A stretch of 64,000 bases of DNA from Streptomyces olivaceoviridis (GTDB lineage Bacteria > Actinomycetota > Actinomycetes > Streptomycetales > Streptomycetaceae): the NCBI RefSeq assembly GCF_014650115.1, contig NZ_BMUI01000016.1:124001-188000 (forward strand). The letters are read 5' to 3'. The notes below the pieces were generated by a model that was given only the letters and a program-made list of their open reading frames with translations, was not told the DNA's origin and ran no database searches. Shown piece by piece: positions 52,041-61,305 of the stretch (the stretch's first letter is position 1; every line of letters starts with the position of its first letter). The translations under genes and the position numbers were made by a program.

Positions 52041-52072
52041 CCGGGCTCCGCACAACGGCGTGCGGGGCCCGG
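52041..52072 (+). terminator. Candidate hairpin terminator after pckG
   Basis: An inverted repeat with one mismatch per arm (CCGGGCTCCGCAC against GTGCGGGGCCCGG, loop AACGG C) lies 80 bp after the pckG stop. It has no T-tract. Confidence 0.6.
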
Positions 52073-52178
52073 TCGTGCGCGCCCCCTTGCCCACGAGATC
52101 TTCACAGCTGTTTCATGGCCCCTACAGGCGTCTCACCGACACCGGTGAGGTGCTCGATTCAGCCTGTGGGGGGCACAG

Positions 52179-53909
52179 TTGAATACAGCACACCGTTCCA
52201 GACGTCTCGCGGCCACACTGCTCACCGCGGTGCTCGCCGGGACCGGACTGACCGTCGCCGCCGCGCCCGCGGCCCACGCGGCGGCCTCCGACGCCGTCGC
52301 CAAGCTGCCGATCTCGTCGTACTCGGGCCTGGCCGTCGACTCCGTGCACCAGCGCGTCTACATCGCCGACCAGCGCGACGGCCAGGCCGCCGGCACGGTG
52401 CTGGTCTACGACTTCCAGGGCCAGAAGGTCGCGGCGCTCCCGCACCCGGGCCCGGTCTCCGGCGTGGCGCTCAGCGAGGACTCCGCGACGCTGTACGTGG
52501 GCGAGAGCGGACGCGTCGTCGCCTACGACACCGGCACGCTCCAGCAGACGGGAGCGCACAGCGCCGCCTACGACACCTGCGGGCGCCAGCTCGCCTACGC
52601 GGGCGGCACGGTGTGGAGCACCGACGCCTACGTCTTCCAGAGCTATCAGTGCGCCACGGCGACGACGTCCCTGGACACGCTCACGAACGGCACGGTCTCC
52701 CGGACCGGCTGGAACGACGTCGGCCGGCTCCAGCTGGCCCCGGGTGCCCGCGCGCGGAACCGTCTCCTCATGGGCCAGCCCAAGGAGAGCGGCGCCGCGA
52801 ACCCCTTCCTCGCCTCGTTCGACGTCAGCGGCGCCGCCCCGGTGCGGGAGGCCGCCCGCCGGTTCGCGGACGGCGACGGCAAGGGCGCCCTCGACCTGAA
52901 GGACATGGCGGCGAGCCCGGACGGCACCGAGGTCGCCGTGGCCGACGCCACCGCCGGCACCCGGCTGCTGAACGCCGGCGACCTGTCGGACGCGTCCGGC
53001 CAGTACCAGGCGCTGCCCGCCGGCGCGGCCTCCACCGCCGTCGCCTTCAGCGGCGACGGGAAGTACATCGCCCGGGGCGCCCAGGCCGCCGGCAGCACGC
53101 CCGATCTGCTGGTGCAGAGCGCAGACCCGGCCGACGGCACCCCGCCGCTGGAGTTCGCCTTCGAGGGCAGCCTCGACGGCAACGGCGTCACCCCGCGGGG
53201 CCTCGCCTGGTCCGAGGACGGCTCCCGGCTCTTCGCGGTCACCCGGGGAGGCACCGGCCAGGAGTACTGGCTGCACGTCATCCAGCCCCCGGCCGTCCAG
53301 TACGACACCCGCTTCACCGGCGACCTCACCCACAGCCCCTCCGGTGCCGTCGCGGGTGAGCCGCTGTCGGTGCGCGGCCGGCTGGAGTGGGACGGGCCCG
53401 CGCCAGCCGAGCCGCTGAAGGTGACCGCCGTGCGCGAGGACGCGAACGGCACGCACCAGCTGGGCACCGCCACCGTCCGGGACGACGGCACCTTCACCGT
53501 CCTGGACGAGCCCGACCTCGTCGGCGACGCCACCTACACCGTGTCCTTCCTCGGCGACCTCACCCATCGCCCCGCCACCGACATCACCCACACGGTGACG
53601 GTCGGCAAGGCGCCCAGCTCGCTCACGCTGACCGGGCCCGACGAGGCCACGATGACCGAGGGCGTCCACCTCACCGGCACGTTCACCGCACAGGGCAAGG
53701 CCCTGCCCGAGCGGGCCACGCTCACCGTGCGGCGCACGGACCGGCTCGGCACCGGCTCCCTGTCGTCGGTGACCGTCGCCGCCGACGGCACCTTCACCGT
53801 CGACGACCTGCCGCGCACCCGGCGCGAGGTGACCTACACCGTCGGCTGGCCGGGCGACGACCTGCACACCGGTGCCACGGCGTCGGTCACGGTGTACGTC
53901 AGGCGCTGA
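52179..53909 (+). CDS. Secreted beta-propeller protein with Ig-like repeats
   Basis: The 576-residue protein has a signal peptide (cut near AAHAA, residue 35), a YncE/WD-like propeller (about 40-370, with repeated blades such as SVHQRVYIADQ and SEDSATLYVGESG), and three Ig-like modules of about 65-75 residues (starting near 372, 468 and 500) sharing the DDGTFTV/AADGTFTV strand. It has no sorting motif, so it is presumably released or bound to the wall by the repeats. The TTG at 52179 follows GGGGGG. Its end overlaps the convergent gene by 11 bases. Confidence 0.82.
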   Translation: MNTAHRSRRLAATLLTAVLAGTGLTVAAAPAAHAAASDAVAKLPISSYSGLAVDSVHQRVYIADQRDGQAAGTVLVYDFQGQKVAALPHPGPVSGVALSEDSATLYVGESGRVVAYDTGTLQQTGAHSAAYDTCGRQLAYAGGTVWSTDAYVFQSYQCATATTSLDTLTNGTVSRTGWNDVGRLQLAPGARARNRLLMGQPKESGAANPFLASFDVSGAAPVREAARRFADGDGKGALDLKDMAASPDGTEVAVADATAGTRLLNAGDLSDASGQYQALPAGAASTAVAFSGDGKYIARGAQAAGSTPDLLVQSADPADGTPPLEFAFEGSLDGNGVTPRGLAWSEDGSRLFAVTRGGTGQEYWLHVIQPPAVQYDTRFTGDLTHSPSGAVAGEPLSVRGRLEWDGPAPAEPLKVTAVREDANGTHQLGTATVRDDGTFTVLDEPDLVGDATYTVSFLGDLTHRPATDITHTVTVGKAPSSLTLTGPDEATMTEGVHLTGTFTAQGKALPERATLTVRRTDRLGTGSLSSVTVAADGTFTVDDLPRTRREVTYTVGWPGDDLHTGATASVTVYVRR

Positions 53910-54540
53910 GCTCTCCGTCCCCCGTCCCGCCCCGGTCCTCCAGGTAGCGGGTGTGGGACTCCTGGCGGCGGGCCTCGGCCTCGCCGAGCTCCGCCGCCAG
54001 CCGCTCGGCCTCCTGCCGCAGCAGTTCGAGCTGCCGCTCCAGATGGCGTTCGGGCGGCTCGGTGCCCGGCGCCAGACGCGTCCACCAGCGGGTGCGGACG
54101 AAGGCGTCCACGGCCTCCGGGATGTCCTGCCGCACCGCCCGGGAGACGGTGTGCACGCCCTCCGGGTCCCGGGCCAGCGCCTCGGCGACCCAGCCCGGTT
54201 CCAGCAGCGCGCCCAGCAGCCCGGTCAGTCCGCCGAGCCGGGCGGCGGCCCCGGGCGGCAGGCCGACGTCCGCGAGGTAGCCGCCGAGCCGGCCGAAGTC
54301 GGCGCGGACCTCCTCCAGTTGGGCCGACGGGCTGGGGAAGTCCGGCAGGGCGGGCCGCTCCGGCGGGGCGATGAGCGCGCCCGCGCCGTACAGCCCGGCC
54401 ACCACGACCGGCCAGTACGGCCCCGCGACCCCGGCGAAGGTCAGCACCAGGCCGAGCAGCCCGCAGGCGCCGCCGGTGAGGTTCTTGCGGGACTCCAGGT
54501 AGCCGAGGACCTTGTCGCCGGGGACCTTACTGGTAGCCAC
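53899..54540 (-). CDS. Membrane protein at the end of the TelA operon, unknown
   Basis: This 213-residue protein has two short membrane helices (about 22-38 and 43-58) followed by a soluble region ending in a coiled coil (about 165-205, LERQLELLRQEAERLAAEL). Its start overlaps the VWA gene end by 14 bases. No family recognised. The topology suggests that it anchors an assembly at the membrane. Confidence 0.78.
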   Translation of the reverse strand: MATSKVPGDKVLGYLESRKNLTGGACGLLGLVLTFAGVAGPYWPVVVAGLYGAGALIAPPERPALPDFPSPSAQLEEVRADFGRLGGYLADVGLPPGAAARLGGLTGLLGALLEPGWVAEALARDPEGVHTVSRAVRQDIPEAVDAFVRTRWWTRLAPGTEPPERHLERQLELLRQEAERLAAELGEAEARRQESHTRYLEDRGGTGDGELSA

Positions 54541-56065
54541 GGATCTCCTCGAAGGCGCCGTCCAGCGAGCCCTGCCGGGCGTCGAAGAGCCGGCCGCCGG
54601 TCAGGTCGGCGATGTGCTGGAGTTCGGAGCGGGAGGAGTCGCCGAACAGGATCGGGAAGACGGGGATGTCCCGCCGGTCGCGGCCGAGGGCGCGGTAGAA
54701 GCCGTCGAAGTCGCCCGCCTCGGCGCCCGCGGTGTTCTCGCCGTCGGTCATCAGCACGATCGAGGTGAACGTGTCCCGGTCGGTGCCGAGATGGTCGTAC
54801 GCCTGCTCCAGCGAGGTGTAGACGGCGGTGCCGCCGTCGGCGCCGAGCGCGTCGGTGTCGCGGCGGATCGCGGCCAGGCCGGCCCCCGGGTCCTTCGGGT
54901 CGACGACGTGCGTGCGCACGCTCTTCACGTGCGAGCCGAACGGCATCAGCGTCACCTCCTCCCGGTCCCGGAAGTCGCCGGTGAGCCCGGTCAGCGCCTT
55001 CTTCAGCGCCGCGAGCCGGCCGCCCTCCATGGAGCCGGAGGTGTCCAGGACGTACACCGTGCGCGAGGGGCGGCGCAGTTCGTTCTCGTACGAGTCCAGC
55101 AGCCCGTCGGCCACCGAGCGGCTGCCGGGGAAGGGCAGTTCACGGCGCCGGCCGGTGTCGAGGCCGGCGGCGGGCCGCACCGAGGGCACGACCGGGCGGC
55201 GGTGGGTGGTGTCGGTGATCAGCTTCTGCACGGCGTCGGTGCGCAGGTCCGCGGTCACCTTGCGGACGTCCTCGCGGGTGCGGGCGTCGGTGGACGCGAG
55301 CGAGGAGAACGGGTAGTCGGCGGTGACGACGCCGTCGCGGGGGCGGATCACGGTGAGGCCCGGGATGCCCTTGAGGACGGACTCGTAGTTGAGCAGGGCG
55401 TCCACGGTGCCGCGCCGCCGGTAGGCGGTGGCGAGCCAGCCCGAGGAGCCCGAGGTCAGCTTCTGCCCCTGGAAGAACTCCTTCAGCCGGGGCGTGGCCT
55501 TCGCCACGTCGGCGTCGGTCAGCGCGGACTGGGCGCCGGAGAGGGCGGAGGCGACCGAGACCAGCGTGGCGAAGCCGGAGTTGGAGCGGGCCGGGTCGGT
55601 CATGCCGTAGGTCAGCTTCCCGTCCTGCACGGCCCTGTCCACCTGGGACCAGGTGACGTCCTCCGGCTTCCAGCCGAGCTCCCGCACGGTCGCCGGCCGG
55701 ACGCCGACGGCGACCGGGCTGGACATGACCGGCGTCTCGGACACCACCTTCCTCGCCGCCTCGGGCCGCAGCCGCAGGTAGTCGTCCGACGACAGCCACA
55801 GCGCGTCGTACGCCCCGTCCGCCTTCCCCCGGGCCAGCAGGTCGACGGCGTCCAGCGTGCCCATATAGGTGGGCCGGACGGTGATGCCGGTGTCCTCGCG
55901 GACGCGGTCGAAGACGGCGGTCATGTCGCTGAGTTCGCTGGAGGCGAGGACCCGGAGGGTACCGGGCTTCGGCGCGTTCGAGTCGTCCTTCGGGTCCTCG
56001 GAGGTGCACGCGCTCAGCAGGCCGGCGGCGACGGCGAGCACGGCGAGCAGGGATCGTCGTCTCAT
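54527..56065 (-). CDS. Lipoprotein with binding-protein domain fused to VWA domain
   Basis: The 512-residue lipoprotein (lipobox LLSAC, Cys20) has a periplasmic-binding-protein-like domain (about 35-290, with TDPARSNSGF typical of molybdate/sulfate-type binding proteins) joined to a von Willebrand A domain (about 335-512). The MIDAS metal site is complete: Asp341-Thr-Ser-Gly-Ser, Thr413 and Asp441. Fusing a ligand-binding domain to a metal-dependent adhesion domain suggests a sensor that binds a partner. Its ATG overlaps the telA stop (ATGA). Confidence 0.88.
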   Translation of the reverse strand: MRRRSLLAVLAVAAGLLSACTSEDPKDDSNAPKPGTLRVLASSELSDMTAVFDRVREDTGITVRPTYMGTLDAVDLLARGKADGAYDALWLSSDDYLRLRPEAARKVVSETPVMSSPVAVGVRPATVRELGWKPEDVTWSQVDRAVQDGKLTYGMTDPARSNSGFATLVSVASALSGAQSALTDADVAKATPRLKEFFQGQKLTSGSSGWLATAYRRRGTVDALLNYESVLKGIPGLTVIRPRDGVVTADYPFSSLASTDARTREDVRKVTADLRTDAVQKLITDTTHRRPVVPSVRPAAGLDTGRRRELPFPGSRSVADGLLDSYENELRRPSRTVYVLDTSGSMEGGRLAALKKALTGLTGDFRDREEVTLMPFGSHVKSVRTHVVDPKDPGAGLAAIRRDTDALGADGGTAVYTSLEQAYDHLGTDRDTFTSIVLMTDGENTAGAEAGDFDGFYRALGRDRRDIPVFPILFGDSSRSELQHIADLTGGRLFDARQGSLDGAFEEIRGYQ

Positions 56066-57225
56066 CCGAGGCCCCCCTCCAGCGCGCCCTGGGCACGGCT
56101 GCGCTCCAGGTGGGCGGAGGCGCCGCGCAGTTCGTCCGTGAGGGACCGCACGGTGCTCGCCATGGCCTCGGTCGCCTGGACCTTGTAGCTGTCGATGGCG
56201 TCGAGGGTGCGGTAGATCTGCTGGAACGCGGCGCGCAGGGTCTCCGCGCCGACCGCCGGGTCGGCGGCGATGCGCTGGATCTCGCCGCTCTGCGTGGCGA
56301 GCATCTCGGCGTTGCCCCGGATGAGGTCCTCGGTGGTCCCGCGCAACGCGTTGACCTGCTCGACGACCTTCTTCTGGCTGTCCAGGGCGGAGGCCAGCAT
56401 CACGGAGATGCGCAGCGCCGAGACGGTGGTCGTGGCGGCCCGGTCGACGCCCTTGATCAGCTCGTCGTTGTTGCGGCGTACGACGTCCATGGCGAGGTAG
56501 CCCTGCGCGCACACCGCCAGCTGGGTGAGCAGGTCCTGGTGCTTCTGCCGGACCGGGAAGAGCACGTCGGCGCGGAGGGCGTCGGCCTCCTGCGGGTCGC
56601 CGACCCCGGCGATGTGCTCCTCGACGGCGGTGTCCAGGGCCTGGGTGAGGACGACGTACTCCTGGAGCTTGCCCATCGTCTCCCACAGCCGGACCCGCTC
56701 GGTCTGCAACGCGGCGTTGTCCCGGCGCAGTTCGTCCTGGCCGCCGCGCAGCGCGCCCACGATCCGGTTCAGGTTGCCCTGCGCGGAGGCGTACTTGGCG
56801 AGGTGGTCGCGCAGCTTGTTGCCGCCGGGCAGCCGGGACAGGAACCTGCGGCCCCTGTCCGCGGGCAGGTCCCGCGGGTCCAGGTCCTCCACCGCCCGGC
56901 GCAGTTCCACGAGCGAGCCGGCGACCTTGCCCTGGGCGTCCCCGCCCTTGTCGGGCAGGCTGCGCACGGCCCGCTCCAGCATGCGGTTGGACTGGACGGC
57001 GGCGGTGCGCATCTCGCCCGCGCCGAGCGCGGTGATCTCGCCGACCTTGCCCGCGAACTCCGGCGAGCGGGCGTCGAGCGCGGCGAGCTGCTCGACGAAG
57101 GCGGTGGCCTTGCGGGCCATGTCGGTGCGCACCGCGTCCTCGACGGGCACCAGACCGCCGGCCTTCTCCTTGGGCACGGCCGGCACGGGATCGGGCGGGG
57201 TGAGCTGGAAGTCGTTGTCGGTCAT
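56062..57225 (-). CDS. TelA-like toxic anion resistance protein
   Basis: The 387-residue, mostly helical soluble protein is a TelA family member, with conserved parts such as FLSRLPGGNKLRDHLAKY, GRRFLSR and DVVRRNNDELIKGVDRA. TelA proteins are linked to tellurite and other stress resistance and accompany VWA and Ter-type proteins, but their activity is unknown. It lies between two binding-protein-like genes, 17 bp after the first and overlapping the second. Confidence 0.88.
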   Translation of the reverse strand: MTDNDFQLTPPDPVPAVPKEKAGGLVPVEDAVRTDMARKATAFVEQLAALDARSPEFAGKVGEITALGAGEMRTAAVQSNRMLERAVRSLPDKGGDAQGKVAGSLVELRRAVEDLDPRDLPADRGRRFLSRLPGGNKLRDHLAKYASAQGNLNRIVGALRGGQDELRRDNAALQTERVRLWETMGKLQEYVVLTQALDTAVEEHIAGVGDPQEADALRADVLFPVRQKHQDLLTQLAVCAQGYLAMDVVRRNNDELIKGVDRAATTTVSALRISVMLASALDSQKKVVEQVNALRGTTEDLIRGNAEMLATQSGEIQRIAADPAVGAETLRAAFQQIYRTLDAIDSYKVQATEAMASTVRSLTDELRGASAHLERSRAQGALEGGLG

Positions 57226-57242
57226 GCGGTGGGTCCCCCGTG

Positions 57243-58319
57243 TCATCCGCGGGCCCGGCGGGCCATCTCGTGCAGCACCGCGGAGGTGGGCACGGGCGCC
57301 TGCCGGACACCGGTGAGCTTCTGGTTGAGGTAGGCGGCGCGGCCGGCGGTGGCCGCGACGAACTCGGCGGCGTCGCCCTGCGGCCGGAATCCGTGCCGGA
57401 CGGCGAGCCCGCGCAGGGCCGGGTCGGTGCTGAGCAGCTCCCCGAGCGCCCGGCCGTCCGCGTTCAGCGGTACGACGGTGTGGTCGCTGTTGACGGTGGT
57501 GTCCGGGTAGAGCACCACCAGGTCGTCCACGCCGTGCCGCTGCGCGAGGAGCGCCGCGACCTGTGACTCGTACACCAGCACCAGCGGGTTGCCCGCGCCG
57601 CTGACGAAGTCCCGGAACACCGCGTCCGTGCTGGACTGCTGGGCGCCCTGGACGCTGACCAGCTTGTGCAGCAGGGGGGCGGTGCGGTCGAGGTCCGCCT
57701 CGCCGGCGACCACCTTGCCGCCGTTGGCCACGTAGGAGGCGGCGGCGAGGTAGAGGGCGCCGGAGTTGGAGGACTCGGGGTCGGTACTGGCGATGTACAG
57801 GGTGCCCGTCAGCTCGCCGTGGGCCTTGGCGCCCTTGAGCTGCTGCCAGGTCCGGTCGTGCCGGGCGGCGTCCACGTAGGCGCCCGTCCTCAGCGTGCCG
57901 CGGTTCTTCCCGTCGAGCACCGCCAGCCCGTTCGCGGCGAGCACGTCGGCCGCGGCGCGGTGTGCCACGACCACGAGCGGCGAGTAGAAGGGCCGGGGCA
58001 GCGGCTCCTGGACGTGGTACTTGCGCGCCAGCTGGTCGGCGGGTGCCTGGCTGGACGGGAAGGCGAAGTCGTACCCCTTGAGGTCCAGCCCCTCCATGGC
58101 CCAGGACCCGGAGGCCTCGGCCTTGACGGTGTAGCCCCTGGCGGCGAGGGCCTTCACCACGTCGGGATCGGCGAAGAAGTCGGCCTTCTCCGATCCGATC
58201 ACGCCACGCACGGTCTTCGTTGCCGTGCCCTTGTCCTCCCCATGCCGGCCCGCTACGACGGCGGCCACCACGCCACCGATCAGCAGAACCGCGAGGACGA
58301 TTCCCGCGATACGTCTCAC
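57243..58319 (-). CDS. Membrane-anchored solute-binding-like protein, first gene of TelA operon
   Basis: This 358-residue protein has an N-terminal helix (about 5-25, IAGIVLAVLLIGGVVAAVVA) without lipobox and a binding-protein-like fold with IGSEKADFFADPDV and TDPESSNSGALYL, which resembles the TDPxxSNSG element of the fused protein at 54527. The two thus carry related sensor domains. The GTG at 58319 gives a normal anchor; an open frame to 58565 adds only non-conserved residues. A spacing of 17 bp to telA indicates one operon. Confidence 0.82.
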   Translation of the reverse strand: MRRIAGIVLAVLLIGGVVAAVVAGRHGEDKGTATKTVRGVIGSEKADFFADPDVVKALAARGYTVKAEASGSWAMEGLDLKGYDFAFPSSQAPADQLARKYHVQEPLPRPFYSPLVVVAHRAAADVLAANGLAVLDGKNRGTLRTGAYVDAARHDRTWQQLKGAKAHGELTGTLYIASTDPESSNSGALYLAAASYVANGGKVVAGEADLDRTAPLLHKLVSVQGAQQSSTDAVFRDFVSGAGNPLVLVYESQVAALLAQRHGVDDLVVLYPDTTVNSDHTVVPLNADGRALGELLSTDPALRGLAVRHGFRPQGDAAEFVAATAGRAAYLNQKLTGVRQAPVPTSAVLHEMARRARG

Positions 58320-58664
58320 GCCGGGGAGCGTGCTCCCGGAACCCCACGTTCCCCACGCATCGAGATGAACGACGGGTGACGTCCCGTTCCCGGTATGCAA
58401 CCGGAGGTCGCCCCTCCGCAATGGGGCGGCGACGTCGGGTCGGCGGAGCGTGCCGGTCACCCCTTTTCCGCCGCGACGGCGCTCACCCCGCACACACCCG
58501 GTCGGCGGTCTGCGTAGCGCTCGGCCACGAGGGATCGGTGCCCCGCGGCAGGGAACACACGGCACTCCCGGCCCGGCCGAAGCCGAGCGCGGTGTGTGGC
58601 GCCCGGTCCGCGCGTCGCTGCGGGTGCGCGCGGACCGGGGCCGTTCGGGAGACCCCCGCGGGGG

Positions 58665-59084
58665 TCAGGCGGTGCTGAGTTCCTTCGGGTCGGCGGACAG
58701 CGCGGCGGCGTGCGCGTCCATCCGCTCGGCCGAGAGGATCGCCACCGCCGTGTCGGCGCGGGACGCGGCGACCACGAGCGCGCGCCCGGCGAGGGCGTGC
58801 GCGCGCCGGTGCAGGGCACCGGGGTCACCGGCCGCGGCCGGTGCCGCCCGCAGCGGCGTACGTCCTCCCCGCAGCCGGGCCACCTGCGCCGCGAGGCGCT
58901 CCGCGGCCGTCTCCAGGTCGGCGGACGGGCCCAGTGCGCGCAACTCGTCGGTGACCGCGAGCAGCGCGGCGAGGTGGCCGGCGAGCTGGATGTCCAGTTC
59001 CTCCTCGCGCGACCGGTGGGGGAAGTCCGAGGTGGTGCCGGCCATCGTGCTGTGGACCGACTTGGTGCGGATCGGCTCGTACAT
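58665..59084 (-). CDS. Small helical protein (SCO4983-like)
   Basis: The 139-residue product is a predicted all-helical soluble protein (LDIQLAGHLAALLAVTDELR and AGRALVVAASRADTAVAILS). By position and length it matches the small family annotated after S. coelicolor SCO4983, whose role is unknown. It has no catalytic motif. It stands alone on the minus strand, 88 bp downstream of the aminotransferase gene. Confidence 0.75.
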   Translation of the reverse strand: MYEPIRTKSVHSTMAGTTSDFPHRSREEELDIQLAGHLAALLAVTDELRALGPSADLETAAERLAAQVARLRGGRTPLRAAPAAAGDPGALHRRAHALAGRALVVAASRADTAVAILSAERMDAHAAALSADPKELSTA

Positions 59085-59172
59085 GGGGATGGCCTCCTGT
59101 GCTCTGACAGGAAGCCATCTTAGCTTGGATTTCGTCTAAAGTTGAGCCGGGTCACGGAACGGAGCCCGTCGA

Positions 59173-60384
59173 CTACGGCTGGCTGTATCCGTCCAGGAAG
59201 TTCCCGATGCGGGTCACCGCGTCCCGCAGGTCTCCCACCGACGGCAGCGTCACCACCCGGAAGTGATCCGGCTCGGGCCAGTTGAAGCCCGTGCCCTGGA
59301 CGACCATGATCTTCTCCTTGCGGAGCAGGTCCAGGACCATCCGCCGGTCGTCCTTGATCTTGAAGACGTCGGGGTCCAGCCGCGGGAACAGGTACAGCGC
59401 GCCCTTCGGTCGTACGCAGCTCACCCCTGGAATCCGTGTCAGCAGGTCGTACGCGGTGTCCATCTGCTCCTTCAGCCGGCCGCCCGGCAGCACCAGGTCG
59501 TTGATCGTCTGGCGTCCGCTGAGCGCGGCGACCACCCCGTGCTGCCCCGGCATGTTGGCGCACAGCCGCATGTTCGCCAGGATCGTCAGACCCTCGATGT
59601 AGGAGTCGGCGTGGGCGCGCGGGCCGGAGATCGACATCCAGCCGACGCGGTAGCCGGCCACCCGGTACGCCTTCGACATGCCGTTGAAGGTGAGGGTGAG
59701 CAGATCCGGGGCGACCTTCGCGGTCGGGGTGTGCGTGGCGCCGTCGTAGAGGATCTTGTCGTAGATCTCGTCGGAGCAGACGAGCAGGTTGTGCCGGCGG
59801 GCGATGTCCGTCAGGCCCCGGAGCACCGTCTCGTCGTAGACCGCGCCCGTGGGGTTGTTCGGGTTGATGATGACGATCGCCTTGGTGCGGTCGGTGACCT
59901 TGCGCTCGACGTCGGCGAGGTCCGGCATCCAGTCGGACTGCTCGTCGCAGCGGTAGTGCACCGCCGTACCGCCCGAGAGGGACACGGCCGCCGTCCACAG
60001 CGGATAGTCCGGGGCCGGTACGAGCACCTCGTCGCCGTCGTCCAGCAGGCCCTGCATCGCCATCACGATCAGCTCGGAGACGCCGTTGCCGATGAAGACG
60101 TGCTCGACGTCGGTCTCGATGCCGAGGGTCTGGTTGTGCATCACGACCGCCCGGCGCGCGGCGAGCAGGCCCTTGGCGTCGCCGTAGCCGTGCGCGGTGG
60201 AGACGTTGCGGAGGATGTCCTCCAGGATCTCCGGGGGGCAGTCGAAGCCGAAGGCGGCCGGGTTGCCGGTGTTGAGCTTGAGGATGCGGTGGCCCGCCGC
60301 CTCAAGCCGCATGGCCTCTTCGAGAACCGGGCCCCGGATCTCGTAACAGACGTTGGCGAGCTTGGTCGACTGGATCACCTGCAT
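59173..60384 (-). CDS. PLP-dependent aminotransferase, AlaA/AspC type
   Basis: The 403-residue class I aminotransferase has the cofactor lysine Lys238 in FNGMSKAYRVAGYR, the NPNNPTG loop at 174-180, and the substrate-binding arginine in the C-terminal part PDHFRVVTLP. The closest type is AlaA (alanine:2-oxoglutarate). The ATG at 60384 gives the family N-terminus MQVIQSTKLANVCYEIRGP. Confidence 0.92.
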   Translation of the reverse strand: MQVIQSTKLANVCYEIRGPVLEEAMRLEAAGHRILKLNTGNPAAFGFDCPPEILEDILRNVSTAHGYGDAKGLLAARRAVVMHNQTLGIETDVEHVFIGNGVSELIVMAMQGLLDDGDEVLVPAPDYPLWTAAVSLSGGTAVHYRCDEQSDWMPDLADVERKVTDRTKAIVIINPNNPTGAVYDETVLRGLTDIARRHNLLVCSDEIYDKILYDGATHTPTAKVAPDLLTLTFNGMSKAYRVAGYRVGWMSISGPRAHADSYIEGLTILANMRLCANMPGQHGVVAALSGRQTINDLVLPGGRLKEQMDTAYDLLTRIPGVSCVRPKGALYLFPRLDPDVFKIKDDRRMVLDLLRKEKIMVVQGTGFNWPEPDHFRVVTLPSVGDLRDAVTRIGNFLDGYSQP

Positions 60385-60510
60385 GTGCGTGAGCTTACGG
60401 CGCGGTAACGCCTCATGGCTCGTGTTTTCCGCCACGTGAGACACGGAGATTTGCCCGGATATCACCGCCGGCTGTCTCGGGAGTCGCTTGCGTCCCTACA
60501 ATTCGCTGGC

Positions 60511-61305
60511 ATGTCCACGGAACGGGAGTACGAGGTGGGGGCGGACGGCATGAACGGAGCGGGCGGCGCGCCCGAGACCCGGCCGAACGTGTACCACCCG
60601 CAGCCGGCTCCGGCCCCCGCGTACGAGCAGTACACCGACCCCGCCGCCGCGCACGGCTGGCAGGACGCCTACGACGCGACCCGCGAGCTGCCCGGCCTGT
60701 ATGAGGCGGGCGAGGCCGACGGGGCCGAGGGCACATACGGGGCTCACGAGACCCCGGAGACCTCGACGGCGGCCGAAGCCGCGGAGCGCCCGGGGACGAC
60801 GCCTCCCGACGGGCCCGGCGAGGGCCGGGCCGGGCGGCGGCGGGCCGCGCGCCGCGCGGGCGGACGGCGCCGGGTGGCGGTCGTCGCCGGGGTCCTCGGC
60901 GTGGCCGGCGCCGTGGCCGCGTTCGCCGCGCTGGGCGGCTCGGGCTCCCCGGCCGGCGCGCGTCCCGAGAAGGGCGGGAGCGCGAGCGCCGACTCCGTTC
61001 CCGCGAGCCCGAGCGGGGACACCGGCTCGCCGAGCGCGAGCGCGCCGGAGGCCGGCGACCCCGTGCCGTCGCGCTCGGCCGCCTCCTCGGACACCGGCGC
61101 CGGGGGAGAGGCGAACAGCGGGACGGCCGGCGGCCCGGCGGCCACCACCACGCCCTCGGCACCGGCCGTGTCGCCGTCCGGCGCGTCGGCACCGGCGCCG
61201 ACCGCCACGGGGACGCCGACGGCCGGCCCGCCGACGGTGTTCCCGTCCGGCACCCCCAGCAGGGCCAACGGCCACGGCCACGGCACCACGAAGCACCCAC
61301 GCTGA
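60511..61305 (+). CDS. Membrane-anchored Ser/Pro/Thr-rich protein, unknown
   Basis: The 264-residue protein has an acidic head, a basic stretch (RAGRRRAARRAGGRRR), a transmembrane helix (about 129-148) and an outer tail of Ser, Thr, Pro and Ala. A TACAAT hexamer at 60497-60502 puts a transcript start at about the ATG 60511, which suggests a leaderless mRNA; alternative starts GTG 60535 and ATG 60550 follow GAGGTGGGGG. The 3' end, including the TGA, is echoed in the repeats that follow. Confidence 0.65.
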   Translation: MSTEREYEVGADGMNGAGGAPETRPNVYHPQPAPAPAYEQYTDPAAAHGWQDAYDATRELPGLYEAGEADGAEGTYGAHETPETSTAAEAAERPGTTPPDGPGEGRAGRRRAARRAGGRRRVAVVAGVLGVAGAVAAFAALGGSGSPAGARPEKGGSASADSVPASPSGDTGSPSASAPEAGDPVPSRSAASSDTGAGGEANSGTAGGPAATTTPSAPAVSPSGASAPAPTATGTPTAGPPTVFPSGTPSRANGHGHGTTKHPR

